From Litorilituus sp. (GTDB taxonomy: Bacteria; Pseudomonadota; Gammaproteobacteria; Enterobacterales; Alteromonadaceae), in the NCBI GenBank assembly GCA_030754235.1, contig JASMAS010000015.1, positions 1-64,000 of the forward strand: a stretch of DNA of 64,000 bases, written 5' to 3'. How positions within the stretch are numbered: the stretch's first letter is position 1; each line of letters opens with the position of its first letter. This document shows positions 16,651 through 24,417 of the stretch, piece by piece. The position numbers and the translations under genes were made by a program. The notes beneath the pieces are model-generated. The model was not told where the DNA came from, ran no database searches, and was given only the letters and a program-made list of their open reading frames with translations.

Positions 16651-17826
16651 ATGTTTAAATTAGGCCTAATTATTAACCCTATAGCAGGGCTTGGTGGTAG
16701 TGTTGCCTTAAAGGGGAGTGATGATATGACGCTACACGCTCTTGCTTTAGGTGCTAAACCAAAAGCGAATGTCCGTGCTAAAACAGCATTATCTGTATTG
16801 AAACCTTATCAAGATGATATCACTATTTATACCGTGAATGGGCAAATGGGGCAAGAGTGTGCTCAGCAACTCGGTTTTAAGGTTGAGCTCAGTTTTCACA
16901 CTCCAGAGGCGGACACTAAGGCAGAAGATACTGAGCAAGCTGTTGTCGCTTTATTGTCAGATAATGTTGATATTATCTTGTTTGCTGGTGGAGATGGTAC
17001 AGCACGAAATATCGCGTATGCGGTTGAGCAGTTTGCGTTGGCAAATGCTTGCGCTCAAATTCCAGTATTAGGTATTCCGGCGGGCTGTAAAATTCATTCA
17101 GGTGTTTATGCTATTACTCCAACGGCTGCCGGTAGAGTAGTTGAGTTAATGGTGACTAAGCAGTTAGTGACATTAACTGAGGGGGATGTTATGGACATTG
17201 ATGAGTCTTTATTTCGACAAGGCATTGTTAAAGCTAAACGCTTTGGTGAAATGCAAATTCCTAGTGAATTACGTTTCGTTCAAGCCGTTAAATCAGGCGG
17301 AAAAGAGTCTGATGAGCTAGTGTTGCAAGATATCGCCGAAGATATTATTGATCACATGAGAGAGCATGATGAACACCTTTTTATTATTGGATCAGGCTCG
17401 ACGACCGCTTTTTTAATGGCTGAGCTTAGTTTACCGAATACCTTACTTGGCGTTGATTTAGTTCAAGATGAAACACTCGTTGATACTGATGTGACAGAAG
17501 CACAATTATGGCAACAATTAGTGCAGGCTGAGGCTACACAACAGCGAGTTCATTTAGTGATCACTTTAATTGGTGGTCAAGGTCATATTTTTGGCCGAGG
17601 CAATCAACAATTAAGTCCTAGGGTTATTCGTTATATTATTGGGCAAGAGGGTGGTAAAATAAATATTAGCATTATTGCTACCAAGTCTAAATTGACACAG
17701 CTAAATAATCGTCCGTTAATTAGTGATACTGGTGATAGCGAATTAGATCAGCTTTTGTCAGGCTTTATGGTGATAACTACAGGTTATAAGGATCAGGTAT
17801 TATATCCTGTTGCTAGCCCTCAATAG
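16651..17826 (+). CDS. ATP-NAD kinase family (AcoX-like) protein
   Basis: The 391-residue product begins MFKLGLIINPIAGLGGSVAL and contains GGDGT at 113-117 (LFAGGDGTARNI), the nucleotide motif shared by NAD kinases and diacylglycerol kinases. A glycine-rich segment GSGSTTAFLM follows near 255. It belongs to the COG3199/AcoX-like group, distinct from the true NAD kinase at 4967-5848. The phosphate acceptor of this group is not established. ATG 16651 is preferred over 16618, which lies inside epmC; AGAGGAATAAGG precedes it. The 4-nt gap to epmC implies one operon, an arrangement not seen in E. coli. Confidence 0.88.
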   Translation: MFKLGLIINPIAGLGGSVALKGSDDMTLHALALGAKPKANVRAKTALSVLKPYQDDITIYTVNGQMGQECAQQLGFKVELSFHTPEADTKAEDTEQAVVALLSDNVDIILFAGGDGTARNIAYAVEQFALANACAQIPVLGIPAGCKIHSGVYAITPTAAGRVVELMVTKQLVTLTEGDVMDIDESLFRQGIVKAKRFGEMQIPSELRFVQAVKSGGKESDELVLQDIAEDIIDHMREHDEHLFIIGSGSTTAFLMAELSLPNTLLGVDLVQDETLVDTDVTEAQLWQQLVQAEATQQRVHLVITLIGGQGHIFGRGNQQLSPRVIRYIIGQEGGKINISIIATKSKLTQLNNRPLISDTGDSELDQLLSGFMVITTGYKDQVLYPVASPQ

Positions 17827-17978
17827 TGGAAGAAACAAACTGGGTACACTTATCGACCTAAATATTGAATACACTTTACACAAGCTTAACGAACTGAGAG
17901 TAGCTCTTCGTCATGAGCAGGTAAAATGGCTTTAATGTAGGCAAAAAACAATGAATATAAATTAACAAAGAGAAAAAA

Positions 17979-18272
17979 ATGCTCCCTTCTACAACACATG
18001 CAATCAATACTGTAACTGAACTTTACCAGTATTTAGATAGTTTATTCGATCAAAATATTGATTGTGATACTTTATTTGCCAGTGGCTATTTACGAGGTTT
18101 TATCTCGCTTTATGCCACAGAGTTTGGTGATGAGCAGCAAGTGATTGTAGCTGAACTGTTTGCCAATATTTCTCAGGGGCTAAGTGATGCTAAACAAGAG
18201 TTGAGCCCACAAGATTACGCTATAGTGCAAAACTTTTGGTTAGCACTACAAGAGACATTGAAGCACTCTTAG
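17979..18272 (+). CDS. yfcL: YfcL family protein
   Basis: This 97-residue all-helical protein matches the YfcL family: [19 protein letters not shown], then [13 protein letters not shown] and a C-terminal FWLALQETL. It has no signal or membrane segment and its role is unknown. It is convergent with mnmC and overlaps its 3' end by 4 nt. In E. coli yfcL sits beside epmC and mnmC as well, which supports the assignment. Confidence 0.88.
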   Translation: MLPSTTHAINTVTELYQYLDSLFDQNIDCDTLFASGYLRGFISLYATEFGDEQQVIVAELFANISQGLSDAKQELSPQDYAIVQNFWLALQETLKHS

Positions 18273-20290
18273 CTCGAGATTTTTCGCTTGATAATATCTC
18301 TAATAATAAAGCGGTTAGGACTTAAGTTAAAAAGCATATCGTTATCGACAGGATAAGGTGTTCCACATAAATCTGCTGTTAAAATATCAGCAGCTAATGG
18401 CGCTGAGCATAACCCTCTTGCACCAAAGCCCATCATGACATATAAATTGTCGATTACAGGAGCTTGTTGGTTGTATTTCCAATTTTTATCTTTACTAAGA
18501 TGAGGATAAATTTCAATATGCTTTTGAATATCTGGCATGGCCCCAACCATGGGCATATGATCAGGTGTCATACAGCGCAATCTCGCTTTGCTGCTACTGA
18601 CATCATCTTTATTCCAACCGATATTTTCAGCCTGTTTAGGCAAACATTGACGCAATATGTTAAGGTTAAAATCATCATCTTTGGCCGTTGATTGTGTCGA
18701 CATGCTATTTTTATTAAAGGTTGCACCAATACAATGTATCGCGTTGTTTTCTGGTGTTAAATAACCTTTATGGCAAATAACCGTTGAGAGGTTTTTAATG
18801 TTGTCATTGGTATGCATACTGGTTACTTGCCCTTGCACAGAGCTATACGGTAGCTGCTTGATTAAAGGCAGATTAATGGCTTCTGCTCCGCCACAAACGA
18901 TTAAAACACTGGCGTTAAGCTTGCCTTTATTCGTTGTTAGCTGCCAGCTTTTACTGTCGGTTTGTGTGATTTTTTCAATACTTATATTGGTTTTTATTTT
19001 TAACCTACCGGTTGTTTTTGCAGCATTTATAATTTGCTCTACAGCTATTTGTGGCGCTAGCCAGCCAGCGTGAGGCATAAATAGCCCACCATAATCAAGG
19101 GTAATATTAGCCAATAGACTCGCTTTTTGGGCATCAACACTATGAATGAGCTCTACCGGCCAGGTATTAAGTTCTGCAAATTTTTCTTGGCGTTTTGCTA
19201 GCGCTTCCTTGTAAGAAACCTCAAGAAGCCCGCACCATTGATGAGGAAAATCAAAGCCGTCAGCCACCACTTGATTATACACCGCTTTTGCTCGCCAAAA
19301 AGCTTGCTGATAAAACAAACTAATATCGTCTTGCTGTTGATGTAAAAGGGGGTAGAGGGCACCGATGGCATTACTTGAACCACCTTGAGCCACTGCATCA
19401 TCTTTGCAATATAAAGTGACTTTAATGCCTTGCTTGGTTAAAGCATATGCAGCACAAGCTGAGGCAATTCCACCACCAATAATACTTACATGCTGTGGCT
19501 TGGTTATTTTAGCCCTTAATTGATAACCTTTTTGATGGTGTGGGTCTTGTTGGAAAATGCCTGTTAGTATTTGTTTTTTATTGCCGGTATAAGGCTTTTT
19601 CTCAATTCTAAAACCAACCGCTTGAAGATGTCGTTTAACAAAACCGGCAACGGTAAACGTAGCAACACTTGCTTGAGGTTTTGATAAGCGACCTAGTTGG
19701 GTAAATAGATGTTCATGCCACATGTCTGGATTTTTTGCTGGGGAAAATCCGTCAAGATACCACGCATCAACTAAGCCGTTTTTTCCTGTTTTTAAATGTG
19801 TTAACCCTTGAGTGGCGTCATTTATTATCAACGTTAGGGTTACTCGTGCGTTAAAAAAATTTAATTTAACGTTATGGTGGCCGTTATTATCAAAATCAGG
19901 ATATTGGGCAATTAATAAATCTACATAGCGTGCTAACTGTGGAAAATTTTGAAGGGATTTTGTTAATAGCGCTTTAGACAGGGGGTATTTTTCTACGCTG
20001 ATGACATTAACTTTAGCGAGATTTTTATTGGGGTGTTTATCTAACAAATTTTGGTACGCTTGTAAGGTCAATAAAAAATTTAATCCGGTACCAAAGCCTG
20101 TTTCAGCAATTGTAAAGGTGTTTGATGCGGCTAATATTCTTTTAGCGATCTTATTACCACAAATAAATATTTCTTCACTTTGTTGGTAACCCACTTCGCT
20201 ATCAAAATAAATATCATCAAATTGTTCAGAATAAGGAGAGCCGTTTTTTTGAAAGCTTAAGCGTGGTGTTGAATGATTAGAAGTAGTCAA
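18269..20290 (-). CDS. mnmC: Bifunctional tRNA mnm5s2U synthesis protein MnmC
   Basis: MnmC makes the last two steps of mnm5s2U34 in tRNA. The FAD-dependent C-terminal domain removes carboxymethyl from cmnm5s2U, and the N-terminal methyltransferase adds the methyl group. The 673-residue product has the SAM-binding region [10 protein letters not shown] at 63-72 and [17 protein letters not shown] near 175. The FAD Rossmann motif [16 protein letters not shown] is near 270. The C-terminal [14 protein letters not shown] is typical of DAO-type oxidases. Both domains look complete. It converges with yfcL and diverges from fabB, as in E. coli. Confidence 0.97.
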   Translation of the reverse strand: MTTSNHSTPRLSFQKNGSPYSEQFDDIYFDSEVGYQQSEEIFICGNKIAKRILAASNTFTIAETGFGTGLNFLLTLQAYQNLLDKHPNKNLAKVNVISVEKYPLSKALLTKSLQNFPQLARYVDLLIAQYPDFDNNGHHNVKLNFFNARVTLTLIINDATQGLTHLKTGKNGLVDAWYLDGFSPAKNPDMWHEHLFTQLGRLSKPQASVATFTVAGFVKRHLQAVGFRIEKKPYTGNKKQILTGIFQQDPHHQKGYQLRAKITKPQHVSIIGGGIASACAAYALTKQGIKVTLYCKDDAVAQGGSSNAIGALYPLLHQQQDDISLFYQQAFWRAKAVYNQVVADGFDFPHQWCGLLEVSYKEALAKRQEKFAELNTWPVELIHSVDAQKASLLANITLDYGGLFMPHAGWLAPQIAVEQIINAAKTTGRLKIKTNISIEKITQTDSKSWQLTTNKGKLNASVLIVCGGAEAINLPLIKQLPYSSVQGQVTSMHTNDNIKNLSTVICHKGYLTPENNAIHCIGATFNKNSMSTQSTAKDDDFNLNILRQCLPKQAENIGWNKDDVSSSKARLRCMTPDHMPMVGAMPDIQKHIEIYPHLSKDKNWKYNQQAPVIDNLYVMMGFGARGLCSAPLAADILTADLCGTPYPVDNDMLFNLSPNRFIIRDIIKRKISS

Positions 20291-20408
20291 AAAGAAACCA
20301 TTTAAAAGTTAGTCAATATTCATTGTCAGTATTTTACGTTAGTTTGCGACAGAGATCAGCGATATTAACCAAAAGGTCGTAGATATTATCTGGGCGATAT
20401 CATAATAT

Positions 20409-20426
20409 AGTGTACATGTGTACACT
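20409..20426 (+). promoter_or_regulatory. FabR-like palindromic operator ahead of fabB
   Basis: AGTGTACATGTGTACACT is an 18-bp near-perfect palindrome (only the central TG breaks it). It resembles the known FabR operators of fabA and fabB (AGCGTAC...). It lies about 130 nt before the fabB start. FabR itself is not in this window, so the match is by motif and target only. Confidence 0.65.
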
Positions 20427-20509
20427 GGATTTGTTTTTTGGCTAACTAGTAATACCAGTTAGTGATAGTATTACGAGTATAATGTCTCGATTTTTGAAAT
20501 TCTTATCCT

Positions 20510-20533
20510 AATTTTAATTTTAATTTTAATTTT
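20510..20533 (+). repeat. AATTTT hexamer repeated four times in the fabB leader
   Basis: Four perfect tandem AATTTT units run up to 22 nt before the fabB ATG, in the stretch where the ribosome site should be; no good Shine-Dalgarno is visible. Slippage here would change leader length, not the protein. Confidence 0.75.
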
Positions 20534-20555
20534 TTATAAAATAGTGGTTATTTAA

Positions 20556-21770
20556 ATGAAACGTGTTGTGATCACCGGTATCGGTATAATCTCAAGCATT
20601 GGTAATAATGCAAAAGAAGTTTTAGCTTCATTGAAGTCAGGAAGTTCAGGTATTACTCGTTCTGAAAGCTTTGCTGAACAAGGTTTACGTAGTCAAGTTT
20701 GGGGAAAACCTGATATTGATATTAAAGAGCATATCGATCGTAAATCCCTTCGTTTTATGGGCGATGCGGCAGGTTATGCCTACATAGCCATGGATCAAGC
20801 GATTGAAGATGCTAAGCTGACAGATGAGCAAGTCTCAAACGTGAGAACCGGTATTGTTGCTGGCTCCGGTGGAGCATCGTCTGCAAATATTGTTGCATCA
20901 AGCGATACATTGCGAAACCGTGGTGTACGCCGTGTTGGCCCCTATGCAGTCCCTAAAACTATGTCTAGTACAGTTTCAGCTTGTTTAGCAACCCCCTTTA
21001 AAATTAAAGGTGTTAACTATTCTATTAGCTCAGCTTGTGCTACCAGTGCCCATTGTATTGGCCATGCTATGGAGCTTATTCAATTGGGTAAACAAGATAT
21101 TGTTTTTGCTGGTGGTGGCGAAGAAGTCGATTGGTCACTGGCTATGATGTTTGATGGCATGGGCGCTTTATCATCAGGAAGAAATGATACACCGCAATTA
21201 GCTTCACGCACTTATGATGCTGACCGTGATGGTTTTGTTATTTCTGGTGGCGGTGGTATGGTTGTTGTTGAAGAGTTAGAGCATGCACTTGCACGCGGTG
21301 CACACATTTATGCAGAAGTGGTTGGCTATGGCGCAACTTCTGATGGCTACGATATGGTAGCACCAAGTGGTGAAGGTGCAGTCCGTTGTATGCAACAAGC
21401 GATGGTTGGCGTTAAAGGTGAGATTGACTACTTAAATACCCATGGTACTTCTACGCCTGTTGGTGATGTAAAAGAGCTAGGGGCTATTCAAGAACTGTTC
21501 GGAGAAAAGTCTCCTGCCATTAGCGCAACTAAAGCAATGACAGGCCATGCGCTTGGTGCTGCAGGCGTTCACGAAGCAATTTATTCTATGTTAATGATGG
21601 AAAATAATTTTGTTGCCCCTTCAATTAATGTAGATAACCTAGATGAACAAGCTCAAGGTTTAGACATTGCCACCGAAAAACGCGATCTAGAGCTAAATAC
21701 CGTTATGTCTAATAGTTTTGGTTTTGGTGGCACTAATGCCACGTTAGTGATGCAAAAGTATAAGGACTAA
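20556..21770 (+). CDS. fabB: 3-oxoacyl-ACP synthase I FabB
   Basis: FabB condenses malonyl-ACP with acyl-ACP and is essential for unsaturated fatty acids. The 404-residue product has the active-site Cys in [20 protein letters not shown] (about 163), His in [11 protein letters not shown] (about 297) and His in [12 protein letters not shown] (about 332), the Cys-His-His triad. The N-terminus [16 protein letters not shown] is that of FabB/FabF enzymes. Position next to mnmC and the FabR-like site support FabB rather than FabF. Cold-adapted bacteria depend on this step for membrane fluidity; regulation by FabR is inferred. A strong terminator follows. Confidence 0.97.
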   Translation: MKRVVITGIGIISSIGNNAKEVLASLKSGSSGITRSESFAEQGLRSQVWGKPDIDIKEHIDRKSLRFMGDAAGYAYIAMDQAIEDAKLTDEQVSNVRTGIVAGSGGASSANIVASSDTLRNRGVRRVGPYAVPKTMSSTVSACLATPFKIKGVNYSISSACATSAHCIGHAMELIQLGKQDIVFAGGGEEVDWSLAMMFDGMGALSSGRNDTPQLASRTYDADRDGFVISGGGGMVVVEELEHALARGAHIYAEVVGYGATSDGYDMVAPSGEGAVRCMQQAMVGVKGEIDYLNTHGTSTPVGDVKELGAIQELFGEKSPAISATKAMTGHALGAAGVHEAIYSMLMMENNFVAPSINVDNLDEQAQGLDIATEKRDLELNTVMSNSFGFGGTNATLVMQKYKD

Positions 21771-21798
21771 TTTGTTGTAAAAAAGATAAAACCATATC

Positions 21799-21840
21799 AA
21801 AGCCATGTTACGTAATTTAGCGAACATGGCTTTATTTTTT
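21799..21840 (+). terminator. Terminator of fabB
   Basis: An 11-bp perfect stem (AAAGCCATGTT with AACATGGCTTT) around a 13-nt loop is followed by ATTTTTT. Confidence 0.82.
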
Positions 21841-21907
21841 GTAGCCCTATTAGTATGAATTACTTTATAATTAATCAACTTAAATATAGAAAATCTTTTT
21901 TTGTTCA

Positions 21908-23044
21908 ATGAAAATACTTTTCGATGAAAATATGCCTTACGCTAAAGAGTTTTTTAGCGATATTTGCGGTAAAAACACTCAGATACAGGGGTTCTCTGGT
22001 CGTGAGTTAAATGCTCTGCAACTTGCCGATGCTGATGTATTACTGGTCCGTTCGATCACGCAAGTTAATCAAGCTTTGTTGCAAAACAATCATCAATTAA
22101 GCTTTGTTGGTACGGCAACCATTGGTACAGATCATATCGATTTACCCTATCTAGCCAAACGTAATATTGCCTTTCATTCTGCGCCTGGCTGTAATGCTAT
22201 TTCTGTGGCTGAGTATGTGATAAGTAGTTTAGTTGTTTTAGCAGAGCGTTATTTATTAGATATTACAAAGCTCAGTGTCGGTATTGTTGGTGCGGGTAAT
22301 ACAGGCTCACGTGTATTTGAAAAACTAACCGCTTTAGGAATATCGCCTAAAATTTGCGATCCTTTGTTAGAGGAAAGTGAGCATGATAACAGAGATTTTG
22401 TTTCGTTAGATGACGTGCTTAGTTGTGATATTATTTCTTTACATGTACCTAAAGTTGTCGAAGGTAAATACCCTACCTACCATCTCCTGAACGAATCACG
22501 ATTAAGTAAACTTAATGATGGGCAAATTTTGATCAACGCTTGTCGTGGAGAAGTAATTGATAATCAGGCTCTACTTAGGTTGAAAAAGTCGGGGCACGGT
22601 TTAAAGTTGGTGTTAGATGTTTGGGAAGGAGAGCCTGAGATATTAACGTCACTCGTTGAGCATACTGAAATAGCTACAGCGCACATTGCAGGTTATAGCT
22701 TAGAAGGAAAATCTCGTGGTACTGAAATGCTTTATCAGGCATTATGCCAACAATTAGGTAAAGTGCCAATATTGCAATTATCTCACCTTTTACCAAAAGC
22801 AAGTATTGCTAACATAGATATAGTTGAAACAGTAGACCAAAGCCTAGTTAATAAATTGGTTAAAATCGTCTATGATGTTAGACGAGATGATGCTATTTTT
22901 CGTCAACAATTGGCCAGTGAAGGTTTTGACAATCTGAGAAAAAATTATCCAGTTCGTCGCGAGTTTTCGTCCGTTAAAGTTACTTTATTATCCAGTGCCT
23001 TCAGTGATGTGCCACATCGCTTAGGCTTTAGTATTAGCTCCTAA
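21908..23044 (+). CDS. pdxB: Erythronate-4-phosphate dehydrogenase PdxB
   Basis: PdxB oxidises 4-phosphoerythronate in the DXP-dependent route to pyridoxal phosphate. The 378-residue product is a D-2-hydroxyacid dehydrogenase: NAD-binding GAGNTG at 128-133, the catalytic Arg in INACRGEVIDN, and His in TAHIAGYSLEGK followed by the PdxB C-terminal dimerisation domain. It lies 33 nt upstream of asd and is probably co-transcribed with it, as pdxB is with the asd-like gene usg in E. coli. Assignment is firm. Confidence 0.96.
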   Translation: MKILFDENMPYAKEFFSDICGKNTQIQGFSGRELNALQLADADVLLVRSITQVNQALLQNNHQLSFVGTATIGTDHIDLPYLAKRNIAFHSAPGCNAISVAEYVISSLVVLAERYLLDITKLSVGIVGAGNTGSRVFEKLTALGISPKICDPLLEESEHDNRDFVSLDDVLSCDIISLHVPKVVEGKYPTYHLLNESRLSKLNDGQILINACRGEVIDNQALLRLKKSGHGLKLVLDVWEGEPEILTSLVEHTEIATAHIAGYSLEGKSRGTEMLYQALCQQLGKVPILQLSHLLPKASIANIDIVETVDQSLVNKLVKIVYDVRRDDAIFRQQLASEGFDNLRKNYPVRREFSSVKVTLLSSAFSDVPHRLGFSISS

Positions 23045-23077
23045 TAGAGCATAAGTCCAACAAGTAGAGAGAGGATC

Positions 23078-24097
23078 ATGGCACAGAAATTTGATGTATG
23101 CGTACTTGGCGCAACAGGTTTGGTTGGCAAAACCATTATGGAAATTTTAGAAGAAAGAGATTTCCCAATTAACAAACTTTACCCATTAGCCAGTGCGCGC
23201 TCAGCGGGTGAATTTATTGAATTTAATGGTGAAAGCATTGAAGTTTTAGATGCGGATAACTTTGATTGGAGCCAAGCACAAATTGGTTTCTTTTCAGCCG
23301 GAGGCTCAACGTCGGCAAAATATGCTCCTATGGCGGGTGATGCAGGCTGTATTGTTATTGATAACACTTCAGAATTTCGTTACGACGAAGATATTCCATT
23401 AGTCGTACCAGAGGTAAATCCACAAGCATTAGCTGAATACCGTAACCGTAATATTATTGCTAATCCTAACTGTTCTACTATTCAAATGATGGTAGCACTA
23501 AAACCCATTTATGATGCTGTAGGTATTAACCGTGTTAATGTGAGCACCTATCAATCTGTATCGGGTGGTGGTAAAGCATCTATGGATGAACTAGCTAAAC
23601 AAACGGCTGATTTATTAAGTGGCAAGCCAGTAGAGTCTAAGAACTTCTCTCGTCAAATTGCTTTTAACGTTATTCCACAAATTGATGTATTTCTTGATAA
23701 TGGTTATACCAAAGAAGAAATGAAAATGGTTTGGGAAACGAAGAAAATTTTAAATGATGATAATGTACTGGTTAACCCAACTGCAGTTCGCGTACCGGTA
23801 TTTTTTGGTCATGGTGAAGCGTTACATATTGAAACAAACTCACCAATTTCTGCTGAAGAAGTGAAAGATTTACTCGCTCAAGCACCGGGTTTAGTAGTGT
23901 GTCATAATGATCAAGATTTCCCTACACAAATTGGTGATGCTAGTGGCAAAGATGAAACTTATGTCGGTCGAATTCGTGAGGATATCAGTCACAATTGCGG
24001 TATAAATATGTGGATTGTTGCCGATAATGTCCGTAAAGGTGCGGCAACCAATAGTATTCAAATAGCTGAATTATTAATAAAAGATCACTTAAGTTAA
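23078..24097 (+). CDS. asd: Aspartate-semialdehyde dehydrogenase
   Basis: Asd reduces aspartyl phosphate to the semialdehyde for lysine, threonine, methionine and diaminopimelate synthesis. The 339-residue product has the NADP loop GATGLVGK (11-18), catalytic Cys132 in NPNCSTIQMM, SGGGKASMDEL near 166, and His in FFGHGEALHIE near 247. Enteric usg, found at this position, has lost the catalytic residues, but this copy keeps them, so it is called asd. It follows pdxB closely and is ended by a strong terminator. Confidence 0.93.
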   Translation: MAQKFDVCVLGATGLVGKTIMEILEERDFPINKLYPLASARSAGEFIEFNGESIEVLDADNFDWSQAQIGFFSAGGSTSAKYAPMAGDAGCIVIDNTSEFRYDEDIPLVVPEVNPQALAEYRNRNIIANPNCSTIQMMVALKPIYDAVGINRVNVSTYQSVSGGGKASMDELAKQTADLLSGKPVESKNFSRQIAFNVIPQIDVFLDNGYTKEEMKMVWETKKILNDDNVLVNPTAVRVPVFFGHGEALHIETNSPISAEEVKDLLAQAPGLVVCHNDQDFPTQIGDASGKDETYVGRIREDISHNCGINMWIVADNVRKGAATNSIQIAELLIKDHLS

Positions 24098-24137
24098 TTT
24101 ATTTTTTGAAATAATTAGGCAGCCAAAACCCCATAGT

Positions 24138-24176
24138 AAAACTCATCATAAACAATTGTGTTCATGGTGAGTTTTT
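24138..24176 (+). terminator. Terminator of the pdxB-asd operon
   Basis: A 17-bp stem (two G-U pairs) from AAAACTCATCATAAACA and TGTTCATGGTGAGTTTT around an ATTG loop ends in T6. The remaining 240 nt to fimV are AT-rich with no clear element. Confidence 0.85.
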
Positions 24177-24417
24177 TGTTTTCTTCAAATCATAGCTGCG
24201 ATGGTACAGAACATTCATATATTATAGCGTTTGAGCGTAGTAAAAAATACCAAGCAATATTATCTGAGTTTGATATTATCCTATCATCAGCATAAATAAC
24301 TCCATGCTAATGGAATGATTTTTGCTTTGTTATACAATACTGTTAAATATCATAATCTAGTCAATTAACTGACAGTTAACATATTTTGTTAAAAGAAAAA
24401 TAACTGGGAAAGCTTCG

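Noticed and set aside
23078-24097. usg in place of asd
   Set aside because: Usg proteins have lost the catalytic Cys; this protein keeps Cys132 and the later His, so it is called asd.
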